From Paenibacillus urinalis (GTDB lineage Bacteria > Bacillota > Bacilli > Paenibacillales > Paenibacillaceae): a DNA stretch of 64,000 nt. The translations under genes and the position numbers were made by a program. Shown here piece after piece: positions 9,252 through 18,779 of this stretch. The stretch covers positions 4,345,001 through 4,409,000 of the forward strand of contig NZ_CP118108.1 of assembly GCF_028747985.1 (NCBI RefSeq). The letters are read 5' to 3'. The notes below the pieces were generated by a model. It was given only the letters and a program-made list of their open reading frames with translations, ran no database searches and was not told where the DNA came from. The first letter of the stretch is position 1; every line of letters begins with the position of its first letter.

Positions 9252-9590
9252 TTAGTTATTATGCTGCTTTATCTGAATATACTTTCCGTACGAATCGACG
9301 ATCGATTTCAGCATCACCACAAGTGATTCAAGCAGCAACTGAACCTGGGAACGAATATCGTCTGACAACTTGGCTCCTTCAGGAACATATGCGCTCAGAA
9401 AGCCATGCTCCATCTCGGCATCGAGCTCAACACCTGTAAGTGTCTCAATCGAATTGACCGTACCAACCGTCACTGCGGAAACTCCCGCACATACAATATC
9501 TTCACCAGCTTTAGCATAATTCGCATGACCTTTCACGGAAAAGCCACGAATGCTGCCGTCACTCAAACGAAAGATGTGTACAGTAATCAC
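9252..9590 (-). CDS. prp: Ribosomal-processing cysteine protease Prp
   Basis: The 112-aa enzyme (YsxB family) trims the N-terminal extension of L27. The catalytic pair is visible in GHANYAKAGEDIVCAGVSA: His22 and Cys34 by my count, the spacing known for Prp. The start is GTG. It sits between rplU (13 bases) and rpmA, the conserved position. Confidence 0.93.
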   Translation of the reverse strand: MITVHIFRLSDGSIRGFSVKGHANYAKAGEDIVCAGVSAVTVGTVNSIETLTGVELDAEMEHGFLSAYVPEGAKLSDDIRSQVQLLLESLVVMLKSIVDSYGKYIQIKQHNN

Positions 9591-9603
9591 TGTTTACACC
9601 CAC

Positions 9604-9915
9604 TTACGCTTGGATTTTGCCGATAGTTACTTTAGTGTAAGGTTGACGATGACCTTGTTTCACATGGTAGTTCTTCTTAGGCTTGTATTTGTATACAACA
9701 ACCTTTTGGCCTTTGCCATGCTTCTCAACAGTCGCTGTTACAGTTGCGCCGGCAACAACCGGTGTACCTGCAGTCAAACCATTGTCGTTAGAAACAGCCA
9801 ACACGCGGTCAAACGTTACTGTTTCACCGTCTGCAGCGTTCAATTTCTCGATGAAAAGAACATCGCCTTCTTGAACTTTGTACTGTTTACCACCAGTTTC
9901 AATAATTGCGTACAT
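9604..9915 (-). CDS. rplU: 50S ribosomal protein L21
   Basis: The 103-aa protein begins [18 protein letters not shown] and contains the family signature [28 protein letters not shown]. It binds 23S rRNA. The start is ATG at 9915 behind GAGGTGC; an in-frame ATG six codons upstream overlaps the RBS and is not used. First gene of the rplU-prp-rpmA operon. Confidence 0.98.
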   Translation of the reverse strand: MYAIIETGGKQYKVQEGDVLFIEKLNAADGETVTFDRVLAVSNDNGLTAGTPVVAGATVTATVEKHGKGQKVVVYKYKPKKNYHVKQGHRQPYTKVTIGKIQA

Positions 9916-10040
9916 TTGCTTGCACCTCCTCATGTCTCAGACTCGCCTAATCCAGGTGATCCTGCCTCAAAAAGCAGAATGCTTCTACCCGATCGGAGCG
10001 GTTACAGCATGTGCAGCAACTTAATACTAAACACATACCT
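9916..10040 (-). promoter_or_regulatory. Putative L21 leader RNA
   Basis: About 120 bases separate the rplU promoter from the gene. Many Bacillota carry a structured L21 leader here for autogenous control. The minus strand holds short complementary segments, for example around GAGGCAGGATCACCTG, but I could not fold it fully. Assignment rests on position and family knowledge; a covariance-model search would settle it. Confidence 0.5.
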
Positions 10041-10044
10041 GAAG

Positions 10045-10073
10045 ATTATATCATGAGTCTATTCTGAAATCAA
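10045..10073 (-). promoter_or_regulatory. Sigma-A promoter of rplU operon
   Basis: TTGATT (10068-10073) and TATAAT (10045-10050) are separated by 17 bases on the minus strand. The promoter lies only 14 bases after the stop of the RNase gene, with no terminator in between. Confidence 0.85.
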
Positions 10074-10087
10074 TCATTTTGCAATAA

Positions 10088-11278
10088 TCACTCCAGCACC
10101 AGGCTGCTCTCTTCCCTTACCTTCTTGCGGGTAAGCTCCAGCAGACCGAGCCTTGTCCATCCTACTACGTGAGATTTAGTGCGATCCTTCTGAAGCTCCC
10201 GCTCGAGTGTCAGCATAACCTCATCCCGATGTCGATCGAATTCCATGTCTATAAAATCAATAATGATGATTCCTCCGATATCTCGGAGTCTGATTAATCT
10301 GGCGATTTCAATCGCTGCTTGAAGATTCGTCTTCGTTACCGTCTCTTCCAGATTTCGACCACCTATATACTTACCCGTGTTGACATCAATGACGGTCAGA
10401 GCTTCGGTATGATCAATGACGACATAGCCGCCGCCTTCAAGCCACACCTTTCTCTTAAAGTCCCTTACCAGTTGCTCCTGAACTCCATATGCTTCAAAAA
10501 CAGGCTTATCCCCGCGATAAATATGAAAATGAGGCACTCCATTCAAAGCGACATCCTGATAGAACAGCTTCGCTTCTCTCGCCTGATGCTCGTTATCAAT
10601 TACAAATTCATCACTATGAACCGTATAACTGTCCCGAATGAATCTTTGCAGAATGCTGAGATCCTGATGCAGCAGCCGCGGAGCATTGTTCATGCTGGCT
10701 TTTTGCTCAATCCTCTGCCACACCTTGCGCAGCTGAATGACATCACCTTCAATCGCTTCCAAACTTTCATGCTCAGAAACCGTTCGTATAATCATACCCT
10801 CTTCATCCCGTTTACAACGCTCAGCAATACTTTTGAGACGAGATCGCTCACCTTCTTTTGCAATTTTCTTGGATACCGCTATATATCCCGCCATCGGCAT
10901 ATAAACGATCCAGCGACCGGGCAGTGCATAGTGCGTTGTGACTCTTGCCCCTTTTCCACCTACCGGCTCCTTGAACACCTGAACAACAATATCCTGACCC
11001 ACGGAAAGTAGCTCTGTAATGGCCGGCTTGATCTTAGGCTGCTTGTCCAGGTTGGGATGCAGTACATCATCGATATATAAAAAGGCATTTTTCTTCTGCC
11101 CGATATCAACAAACGCCGCCTGCATACCTGGAAGCACATTGACTACACGTCCCTTAAAAAAGGAACCGAGCAGTCCTCTTTCACCCGCCCGTTCCGCTGC
11201 GTATTCAACTACTTTACCTTCCTCCAGAAGAGCCATTCGAATCAGATTTGGTTCACAGTTCACAATCGTTTGCTTCAT
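10088..11278 (-). CDS. rng: Ribonuclease G/E family endoribonuclease, short form
   Basis: The protein (396 aa) has an N-terminal S1 domain (GSFFKGRVVNVLPGMQAAFVDIG), an RNase H-like/5' sensor core, and the two catalytic acidic clusters IDVNTGKYIGG (Asp near 298) and IDFIDM (Asp near 341). It cleaves single-stranded RNA in rRNA and mRNA processing. It ends right after the DNase I-like domain at RKKVREESSLVLE. The CPxCxG zinc-link that normally follows is absent, so it is shorter than typical RNase G. The start is ATG at 11278 (MKQTIVNCEP) with AGAGGTGAAG upstream. It follows spoIVFB. Confidence 0.88.
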   Translation of the reverse strand: MKQTIVNCEPNLIRMALLEEGKVVEYAAERAGERGLLGSFFKGRVVNVLPGMQAAFVDIGQKKNAFLYIDDVLHPNLDKQPKIKPAITELLSVGQDIVVQVFKEPVGGKGARVTTHYALPGRWIVYMPMAGYIAVSKKIAKEGERSRLKSIAERCKRDEEGMIIRTVSEHESLEAIEGDVIQLRKVWQRIEQKASMNNAPRLLHQDLSILQRFIRDSYTVHSDEFVIDNEHQAREAKLFYQDVALNGVPHFHIYRGDKPVFEAYGVQEQLVRDFKRKVWLEGGGYVVIDHTEALTVIDVNTGKYIGGRNLEETVTKTNLQAAIEIARLIRLRDIGGIIIIDFIDMEFDRHRDEVMLTLERELQKDRTKSHVVGWTRLGLLELTRKKVREESSLVLE

Positions 11279-11348
11279 GGCTTCACCTCTAGAGTACTCT
11301 TTTAGAGAGAAGATAGTGGCATTCGTTTGCGCTCTCCTATTTTGTAAA

Positions 11349-12206
11349 TTACGTTCTTTTATCAAAATACGACTTGATTATGCGCTGCTCTGGCAGAACG
11401 CCAACAATATTCCCATGCTTGTCCATCACGTATATCATATGATATTTCTCTCTCTTAAATAAACGCAAGATATTGTCCAAAGGTTTCGCTGGCATCGAAA
11501 TTATTGGTTGAGCCAAGCTCCCGGAAGAGGCATGGACTGAAAAAAGAATATCCCTGTTCATCAAAAAGCGTACGAATCGATAAGGGATATTCCGATAATC
11601 CACGATGTTGGCATAAAGGAGAAAGGAGCCCATCATAGCTACGCTCAGATCCACCATTTCCTGTCCCCTCATCAGCGGCAAAAATGCGTAGGTCAGCATC
11701 ATTGCACTGAACATGATACTTATTTTATAAGTAACGAGCAGTGTCCTGTGATAGGGTAGAAATATACTCAGCAAGGCTTGTACGATCTTGCCTCCATCCA
11801 ATGGCAGAATCGGCAGCAAATTAAATAAGGCAATGATGAGGTTTGAGGAAATAAAATAATCCAGAAACTGTCCATCCCACATCCCTGTGGCATTCATCGC
11901 ATAGGCGGCTGCAATCATCAATACATTTTGGAAGGGACCCGCAAGTGAGATCAGGATCTCTTTTCTGGCCGTCAAATCCCCCCGGTCCTCAATCGTTGCC
12001 ACTCCCCCAAAAGGAAGCATCTGAATAGAGGTAACCCGAATCCCCAGTAACAAAGCGCAGCTTGCATGACCAAGCTCATGGATAAACACGATGGCAAATA
12101 ACGTTAACAGCTCAATAAATCGCCCTGTTACGACAGAGAGCATCATAACAAGAACAAATACCGGATGCAGGGATAGCCGGATCCCCATTACATTAATCAA
12201 AAGCAA
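11349..12206 (-). CDS. spoIVFB: SpoIVFB intramembrane metalloprotease (site-2 protease family)
   Basis: The family member in Bacillus cleaves pro-sigma-K in the mother cell membrane around the forespore. The zinc motif HELGH is at 43-47, and the third ligand lies in LPLDGGK (Asp137). About six hydrophobic segments fill the first 200 residues. The C-terminus (about 225-285) is CBS-like (HMIYVMDKHGNIVGVL), as known for SpoIVFB. The start overlaps the spoIVFA stop by 14 bases, so the pair is translationally coupled. 285 aa is the normal size. Confidence 0.93.
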   Translation of the reverse strand: MLLINVMGIRLSLHPVFVLVMMLSVVTGRFIELLTLFAIVFIHELGHASCALLLGIRVTSIQMLPFGGVATIEDRGDLTARKEILISLAGPFQNVLMIAAAYAMNATGMWDGQFLDYFISSNLIIALFNLLPILPLDGGKIVQALLSIFLPYHRTLLVTYKISIMFSAMMLTYAFLPLMRGQEMVDLSVAMMGSFLLYANIVDYRNIPYRFVRFLMNRDILFSVHASSGSLAQPIISMPAKPLDNILRLFKREKYHMIYVMDKHGNIVGVLPEQRIIKSYFDKRT

Positions 12207-13092
12207 TCACTTCCGCTGGATCAATATAGGTGTCCCCATCCTTTACTGCAAAGTACAAAGTCTTATCATGCGCTAATGTGCCTGCTGGGATCTGACCGAT
12301 CTGCCCGCCTTCTTCAACCCAAGAGCCTGTTTCCAGCTTAGTTTCCGCAAGACGTCCGTAAATGCCTGTCAGCCCGCCTGTATGCTGAACAACTACCGTC
12401 GTACCTGTCTCGGGGTTGTTAATTACCTGGATAACTCGTCCTGCATCAATGCTATCAACTTGAAAAACGCCTCCACCTTCAGAATTAGGTACAATCTCCA
12501 CCCCTTCCATTGTTATAGCAAAGGGCTGAGCAATTGTGCCTGCAATGGGAGGAGACAATTTACGGGAAGCCGTCACTTTCAGCGGGGATGCACCATCATC
12601 TTGAAAGATCGGCAAAAAAGAAGGGGTGCCGCCGAAATGATCTGTGTACCAGGCTGCCGCTGCTTGAAAATCCATTTCTTGATGAAGGCTGTCTGCCACA
12701 AAAAACTTGGCTCTTTCCAAAAACGGAGCATCCCACTGAAACGCACCCCAGATCGCACCAAATAATATGCCGCTGATCACAATCCGCTTAAGCAGTCCGT
12801 TCAGAAAACGGGGCTGTTGATCCGGACCATCGTAATAAGTCTCATCCTCTACCCATCTTCTGCGATCCTTCTTCCATAACAGCTCAGGATCTCGCTCAGC
12901 TGTGTTTATATCTGTTTCGTCAACCGATTGAAAAAAGGGAGGCTGCTGTTCTGCCTGCGGCACCCTTCTCCTGTCTATAGGTCGTCCATGTTCTATGGTC
13001 TTTAAGCTCTGTTTCTCGCGGGTATCTTCTACATCAAGAAGCTGTCGGATCCGTTCCTGTCTCCGCTGTTTAATATTGGCTTTAATGTTCAT
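12193..13092 (-). CDS. spoIVFA: SpoIVFA-type LytM-domain regulator of SpoIVFB
   Basis: The 299-aa protein has a charged N-terminal region, one membrane segment at about 108-123 (RIVISGILFGAIWGAF) and an outer C-terminal LytM/M23 fold. In Bacillus it holds SpoIVFB inactive in complex with BofA until SpoIVB cleaves it. The metal-binding motif is broken: where an active M23 enzyme has YGHL, this has IYGRL, so it is probably non-catalytic, as in the family. It is directly upstream of spoIVFB. A candidate sigma-E promoter precedes it. Confidence 0.88.
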   Translation of the reverse strand: MNIKANIKQRRQERIRQLLDVEDTREKQSLKTIEHGRPIDRRRVPQAEQQPPFFQSVDETDINTAERDPELLWKKDRRRWVEDETYYDGPDQQPRFLNGLLKRIVISGILFGAIWGAFQWDAPFLERAKFFVADSLHQEMDFQAAAAWYTDHFGGTPSFLPIFQDDGASPLKVTASRKLSPPIAGTIAQPFAITMEGVEIVPNSEGGGVFQVDSIDAGRVIQVINNPETGTTVVVQHTGGLTGIYGRLAETKLETGSWVEEGGQIGQIPAGTLAHDKTLYFAVKDGDTYIDPAEVIAFD

Positions 13093-13132
13093 CCCTATTG
13101 TCCTCCTTGTGAGGATTCACTCTAACTGTTAC

Positions 13133-13161
13133 ATCTTATGAATAGGGACGAGCAAATATGA
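13133..13161 (-). promoter_or_regulatory. Candidate sigma-E promoter of spoIVFA-spoIVFB
   Basis: On the minus strand TCATATT (13155-13161) fits the sigma-E -35 consensus KMATATT fully. CATAAGAT (13133-13140) matches 6 of 8 of the -10 consensus CATACAMT. The spacer is 14 bases. The spoIVF operon is sigma-E dependent in Bacillus, which supports the call. Confidence 0.6.
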
Positions 13162-13182
13162 ACAAGCCTTCGAACGTGCATA

Positions 13183-13218
13183 CAAAAAAAGCACCATGGG
13201 CTCTAAAGCCCAGGTGCT
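13183..13218 (-). terminator. Terminator overlapping the 3' end of rodA
   Basis: AGCACCTGGGCT pairs with AGCCCATGGTGCT (13190-13218), followed by seven T on the minus strand. The 5' arm encodes the last residues APGL of rodA and the TAG stop lies in the loop, so translation runs into the hairpin. Confidence 0.85.
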
Positions 13219-14384
13219 GTTGTCGTTGTAGTTTCATTATTTTGCAAATCGTACTTATCCTGATGCAGCTTGATGCTCATCACAATTCCGATACAGAGCA
13301 TATTGATGAGAAGGGATGTCCCACCGTAGCTGATAAAGGGTAGTGTGATGCCCGTAATCGGCATTAGCCCTACCATCATACCTACATTTTCATATACCTG
13401 AAAAATGAACATGGTTGCGATCCCAATGATGATATAAGCTCCTCGTTTATCATAACAAGCTGCTGCGATTCGAACCAAACGATAGATCAGTGCAAAATAC
13501 ATCAGCAGAACAAACGCACTTCCCAAAAATCCAAACTCTTCACCTATGACCACAAATATGGAGTCCGAATAGGGATACGGGATAAAATGATTGTTCTTGA
13601 GTTCACCCTGCTTAAAGCCGTCCCCCGCCAATCCGCCGGTGCCAATCGCAATGATGGCATAGCTGGATTGGTGTCTATCATCACTCGAAGCCTCTCCCGG
13701 ATTGAGAAAGGTATTGATACGCTGATACCAATGCAAGCGATTCTGTTCCTCAAGCGATGCTTTGATCTGATCATTAAACGTATTAAACAAGGTGACAAAT
13801 AGGATCAGTGCGGCAAGCACTGTCGTAATGCCAATCAACACATGCTTATACCTTGTTCCCGCAATCCACAGCATCCCGACAAATACAACCAAATAAATGA
13901 TGGCATTCCCGAGGTCCGGCTGAATCAGCACGAGCACAAAAGGAACAAGAACGATGAGTGCGGCTGGAATAATATCCGCCCTGAATCTCAGCGGTTCTCC
14001 GCCCCGTTTACCGAGCATATATGCGCAGACGAGAATAAGCACCAGCTTGACCAATTCAGCGGGCTGGAACAACAATCCTCCCGGCAGCTTGAACCAGCTC
14101 TTCGCACCATTCACTTCTGCTCCAATAAAGAACAGGAGAATGATCATAATCAAGCCTATTCCGTATATAACGAAGCTATACTTGAGCAATGCCCGATAAT
14201 CGACCAACGCGATCCCCAGCACAATGATGAATCCAAGGATGTAAAAGATCGCAGTCCTTATATCATAACCCTCGAATTCCGGTGTTGGAATAATGGCACT
14301 ATGTACAACCATCGTACTTACCAGCATAAATAAAACGAGAACGGCCATTAGCGGCCAGTCCAGCTCTTTCCATTTGCGAAGCAA
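13203..14384 (-). CDS. rodA: Rod-shape peptidoglycan glycosyltransferase RodA (SEDS)
   Basis: The 393-aa polytopic membrane protein has about ten hydrophobic segments. SEDS polymerases extend glycan strands from lipid II; RodA works with the MreBCD elongation machinery. Conserved SEDS features include GAEVNGAKSWFKLPGG (about 98-113), VLIQPDLGNA (about 157-166) and the C-terminal GLMPITGITLPFISYGGTS block. FtsW and SpoVE share the fold; the mre-min neighbourhood favours RodA. Six bases after minD. Confidence 0.88.
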   Translation of the reverse strand: MLRKWKELDWPLMAVLVLFMLVSTMVVHSAIIPTPEFEGYDIRTAIFYILGFIIVLGIALVDYRALLKYSFVIYGIGLIMIILLFFIGAEVNGAKSWFKLPGGLLFQPAELVKLVLILVCAYMLGKRGGEPLRFRADIIPAALIVLVPFVLVLIQPDLGNAIIYLVVFVGMLWIAGTRYKHVLIGITTVLAALILFVTLFNTFNDQIKASLEEQNRLHWYQRINTFLNPGEASSDDRHQSSYAIIAIGTGGLAGDGFKQGELKNNHFIPYPYSDSIFVVIGEEFGFLGSAFVLLMYFALIYRLVRIAAACYDKRGAYIIIGIATMFIFQVYENVGMMVGLMPITGITLPFISYGGTSLLINMLCIGIVMSIKLHQDKYDLQNNETTTTTAPGL

Positions 14385-14390
14385 ATTGCA

Positions 14391-15185
14391 TCAACCCATT
14401 CCGAAAAACTTCTTAAACCGTGTAAAGACACCTTTCTTTTGATCAAGCAGCATGAGTGGCACCGTATCACCAAGAATGCGTCTTGCGATATTACGATAGG
14501 CCATGGCAGCTTGCGAGTTCGGATTCATAACGGTCGGTTCACCAGAATTGGCTGCTTTGATAACAAGCTCATCATCAGGAACAATCCCAATAAGATCAAT
14601 ATTAAGCACTTGTAAAATACTATCGATATCCAGCATATCGCCGGTTTTAACCATATTATTCCGAATCCGGTTAACGACTAACTTTGGAGATCCGACGTGT
14701 GAGCTCTCGAGCAGCCCGATTACACGGTCTGCATCACGAACTGCAGCATTCTCTGGTGTAGTTACAACAATGGCCTGATCGGCACCGGCAATGGCGTTCT
14801 TAAATCCTTGCTCAATACCTGCAGGGCAGTCGATAATGACATACTCAAAATCTTTTTTGAGCTCCAGCACAATATCCTTTACCTGATCAGGTGTAACCGA
14901 GTTTTTATCTTTTGTCTGCGCGGCTGGCAGCATATATAATTCATCAAAGCGCTTGTCTTTGACCAAAGCTTGGTTCAATCGGCATCTTCCTTCTGCTACA
15001 TCCACCAAATCGTAGATGATTCGATTCTCGAGTCCCATAACGACATCGAGATTTCGAAGGCCAATGTCTGTATCGACCAGACATACTTTTTTACCAAGCA
15101 GCGCAAGTGCAGTGCCAATGTTGGCCGATGTGGTTGTTTTGCCGACACCGCCTTTTCCTGAAGTGACAACAATCGCCTCTCCCAT
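14391..15185 (-). CDS. minD: Septum site-determining ATPase MinD
   Basis: The 264-aa deviant Walker A ATPase has SGKGGVGKTTTSANIG at about 9-24, the switch DTDIGLRNLDVVMGLENR, and DCPAGIEQG. The C-terminus ends in the amphipathic membrane-targeting helix FTRFKKFFGMG. It anchors MinC at the membrane and blocks polar division. It lies 5 bases after minC and 6 before rodA. Confidence 0.97.
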   Translation of the reverse strand: MGEAIVVTSGKGGVGKTTTSANIGTALALLGKKVCLVDTDIGLRNLDVVMGLENRIIYDLVDVAEGRCRLNQALVKDKRFDELYMLPAAQTKDKNSVTPDQVKDIVLELKKDFEYVIIDCPAGIEQGFKNAIAGADQAIVVTTPENAAVRDADRVIGLLESSHVGSPKLVVNRIRNNMVKTGDMLDIDSILQVLNIDLIGIVPDDELVIKAANSGEPTVMNPNSQAAMAYRNIARRILGDTVPLMLLDQKKGVFTRFKKFFGMG

Positions 15186-15190
15186 GTATG

Positions 15191-15853
15191 CTACACCCCT
15201 TTAAACACGTTAAAATCACGGTGCAACCGAACGATATTGCTCGTTTTGTCGATCTGCATTTGTCCGTTCTGCAAGTAAGCAAACTCCATCCCTGCTTCTC
15301 TTTGCTCCCATTCATCCGGAGGACGGCTGATCACCTCCGCGATTCGAAGCTGCGTCGGCGCAAAATAAGATGCACATATAATAGCATCCTCATTGCCCTT
15401 GTTTCCCGCATGCGCCATTCCGCGAAGTGCACCCATAATATATATATTACCCGTGCAGCTGACACTTCCGCCAGGATTGACATCACCAAGCAGCAGCAAG
15501 TTTCCTTCATGGTGAAGCACTTGACCGGAACGCACAATACCGGTAATGGTGGTCAGGGCCGAAGCCTTGTTCTCATCGGTTTCAGCGTCCGGAGATTCAA
15601 TGGAACGTATGAGCAAATTGCCTTTTTGCTTCAAAATATGAAGAATTTCTTCTTTCTGCTCTTCGGTCACAATTCGAGATCCAAGCTTTACATCGACATG
15701 AATAATGGGACCGGACAATATATTTTGATGGCTATGTTCAAGCTTAAAGCGAAGCTCGCTCAGCAGTTCCTCCAAATCACACTCGTCATCCATCAGGAAT
15801 ACCAGGCCATCTTTGATGCCTTTGATCGTCACATGATTCGATTTTACTGTCAT
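15191..15853 (-). CDS. minC: Septum site-determining protein MinC
   Basis: The 220-aa inhibitor of FtsZ assembly has an N-terminal domain (KSNHVTIKGIKDGLVFLMDD) and a C-terminal beta-helix domain with GSVSCTGNIYIMGALRGMAHAG, the MinD-binding part. It is coupled to minD. The 79-base gap to mreD shows no clear terminator, so it probably belongs to the mreBCD-minCD-rodA transcript. Confidence 0.95.
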   Translation of the reverse strand: MTVKSNHVTIKGIKDGLVFLMDDECDLEELLSELRFKLEHSHQNILSGPIIHVDVKLGSRIVTEEQKEEILHILKQKGNLLIRSIESPDAETDENKASALTTITGIVRSGQVLHHEGNLLLLGDVNPGGSVSCTGNIYIMGALRGMAHAGNKGNEDAIICASYFAPTQLRIAEVISRPPDEWEQREAGMEFAYLQNGQMQIDKTSNIVRLHRDFNVFKGV

Positions 15854-15932
15854 AAGCCTGTCCCTCCCATCTCAAACATTCGTGCCGAAGCGCAGCAGTT
15901 CCTTCTTTTTGCCTGAAAAGCGTTAGATATTA

Positions 15933-16466
15933 TTACACTTTATCCTTCTTCGTTACTCTACGCCGTGTTAGTCGATCAAGTTGTTTTCGTAGCGGAACAT
16001 AAATAATTAATGCAAATATAAAATGAATAAACACGGTTGGAATCATGTACTCCAGCAGTGCCCAATTGTATGATTCCTGATTAAGCCGGAATAGCTTATA
16101 GGTGAAAAAGAGAATCGAATCGAACAGCAGACTCCCCAGAATCACCATCATCATCATGACCGGCATCGTCGCTCTTGGAGATTTGAAGAACAAGCCGATC
16201 AGATAGGCTGTCAGCCCCATGGCGAAGGAATACGGACCAATCATATGGCCATAGTAGACCACATCATGAAGCAAGCCAAAGATAATGCCCAGCACGAGAG
16301 CCGAATGGCGATGATAGTATACCGTGACAAACAAAATGGCTATAAACACGAAGTTGTGTCCAATTCGAGGAAGCCAGCTGTCCGGGATGATCCAAGGCAC
16401 GACAGTCCCTTCAATAATAAAGAGCACAAACAACAGAATGATCAGTAACTGCTTCCGCCCGGCCAC
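15933..16466 (-). CDS. mreD: Rod-shape protein MreD
   Basis: The 177-aa integral membrane protein has about five hydrophobic segments, the usual size for MreD. It contributes to the elongation complex with MreC and RodA. The start is GTG; its G is shared with the TAG stop of mreC, so the two are coupled. Confidence 0.92.
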   Translation of the reverse strand: MAGRKQLLIILLFVLFIIEGTVVPWIIPDSWLPRIGHNFVFIAILFVTVYYHRHSALVLGIIFGLLHDVVYYGHMIGPYSFAMGLTAYLIGLFFKSPRATMPVMMMMVILGSLLFDSILFFTYKLFRLNQESYNWALLEYMIPTVFIHFIFALIIYVPLRKQLDRLTRRRVTKKDKV

Positions 16467-17332
16467 TATGGAGTTACCTCAGGTGGAATGACGACGAAGA
16501 CTTCCTTCCAGTCCGTAAAGTTCGCTGCCGGCTCGATATAGGCGACTTGTGCAAGTCCGAATTCACTTTCCTTAATCTCTTTGACTGTCCCTATAATCAT
16601 ATATTTCGGAAATCCTTCGATAATTCCTGAGGACATGACGACATCATCTTTGGCAATCTTGGAATTTTCGCTGATTTTGGTCATTTCCAGATAACCCGTT
16701 TGCGGGTTATACTTCTCGATCATACCGAAAGTATCATTTTCCTTGCCCACAACGGTAGCTGCAATTGCATTGGCATCGCTTGAGCTCGGATCCAGCGCTG
16801 TTAACAGGGTGACCGTAGAAGTAAAGTTGCTGACATGACTGATGGTACCTGCCAGCCCGTCCAGCGTCGTTACGGCCATCCCAACCTTCAGCCCTGCATT
16901 TTCTCCAATATCAATGTTCAGAACCCTGTTGTTCGGATCCGAATTGACACTGATGACTTGGGCTGTGCGCAGTTTATAATTATGTCTGTTCTTTTGCTCC
17001 TCGGTGAAATCGAGATTCTCCTGCAGACGCTGATTCGTTTCTGCCAAATTACCGTATCTCACCGCTTCTTGCTTATACTGAGCAACTGAGGTTTTTAGAA
17101 TTTCGTTCTCTTCCTGCAGTGATTTAAGATTCGCTATATCCTCGAAGAATCCAGCAATATAGGAGGTCGGTTTGTAGAAGACCTGCTGCACGAATCCGAC
17201 CATATCTTTTGTAAACTTCTCGGGTAGTGATAACCCTGCTCTCGATCCTACTGTAAAGCCCATAAGTGCAATAAAAATGATAATACCAACGAGTAAAATA
17301 AACAATCGCTTGTTGCCTAACCATTTAAACAG
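16466..17332 (-). CDS. mreC: Rod-shape protein MreC (likely CTG start)
   Basis: MreC is a bitopic extracytoplasmic scaffold of the elongation complex. Residues about 10-27 form the membrane helix, followed by a coiled coil (about 70-105) and a beta domain with VISVNSDPNNRVLNIDIGENAGLKVGM. An in-frame TAA at 17333-17335 leaves only CTG at 17332 or TTG at 17305 as start. I choose CTG: AGAGGG (17341-17346) is 8 bases upstream, and the product LFKWLGNKRLFILL has the charged residues MreC proteins carry before the helix. The TTG lacks a good RBS and begins in the membrane helix. Confidence 0.88.
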   Translation of the reverse strand: MFKWLGNKRLFILLVGIIIFIALMGFTVGSRAGLSLPEKFTKDMVGFVQQVFYKPTSYIAGFFEDIANLKSLQEENEILKTSVAQYKQEAVRYGNLAETNQRLQENLDFTEEQKNRHNYKLRTAQVISVNSDPNNRVLNIDIGENAGLKVGMAVTTLDGLAGTISHVSNFTSTVTLLTALDPSSSDANAIAATVVGKENDTFGMIEKYNPQTGYLEMTKISENSKIAKDDVVMSSGIIEGFPKYMIIGTVKEIKESEFGLAQVAYIEPAANFTDWKEVFVVIPPEVTP

Positions 17333-17585
17333 TTACAACACCCTCTAACATCCTTATTTCGTTATGATGCTAAGCCGATTATAAGCTTCACTTAAAAAGG
17401 GAAAGCAAGTACGTAGTGGTCCTATAGCTGAGCGAACCTTAAACTACTGACTTACTATCCCATGGGTAGCAACATCATAAAAATCTGGGCATAGCTGCAT
17501 CTCCTTACGCAGATATGCCTTAACGCTTTGCGGCCAGCACGGGTGGATGCAGCCTGCTTAGCTGTGACTTTCAATGTTTCGTATA
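17333..17585 (-). other. mreB-mreC intergenic spacer with hairpin
   Basis: The 253-base gap inside the mre cluster holds no gene. On the minus strand GGCATATCTGC and GCAGCTATGCC (17488-17519) form a 10-bp stem with one mismatch, followed shortly by a T5 run: a weak terminator or attenuator after mreB. Further down a TATAAT-like box occurs near 17377-17382, without a convincing -35. Confidence 0.45.
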
Positions 17586-18647
<1,062 letters not shown>

Positions 18648-18779
18648 TTATTTATGCTGCCACTTGCTTAGCAGCTGCGTCATTATAATCCGATTCAGAA
18701 TAAAGCGATTGAAGCGATGAAGGAAAACGCTCCTTGTAATTTACGCTTAATAAAAAAACCGTTAACGTACCACATTATA

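Noticed and set aside
10319..11011. 230-aa plus-strand frame opposite the RNase G/E gene
   Set aside because: Antisense to conserved coding sequence, no RBS, no recognisable motif.
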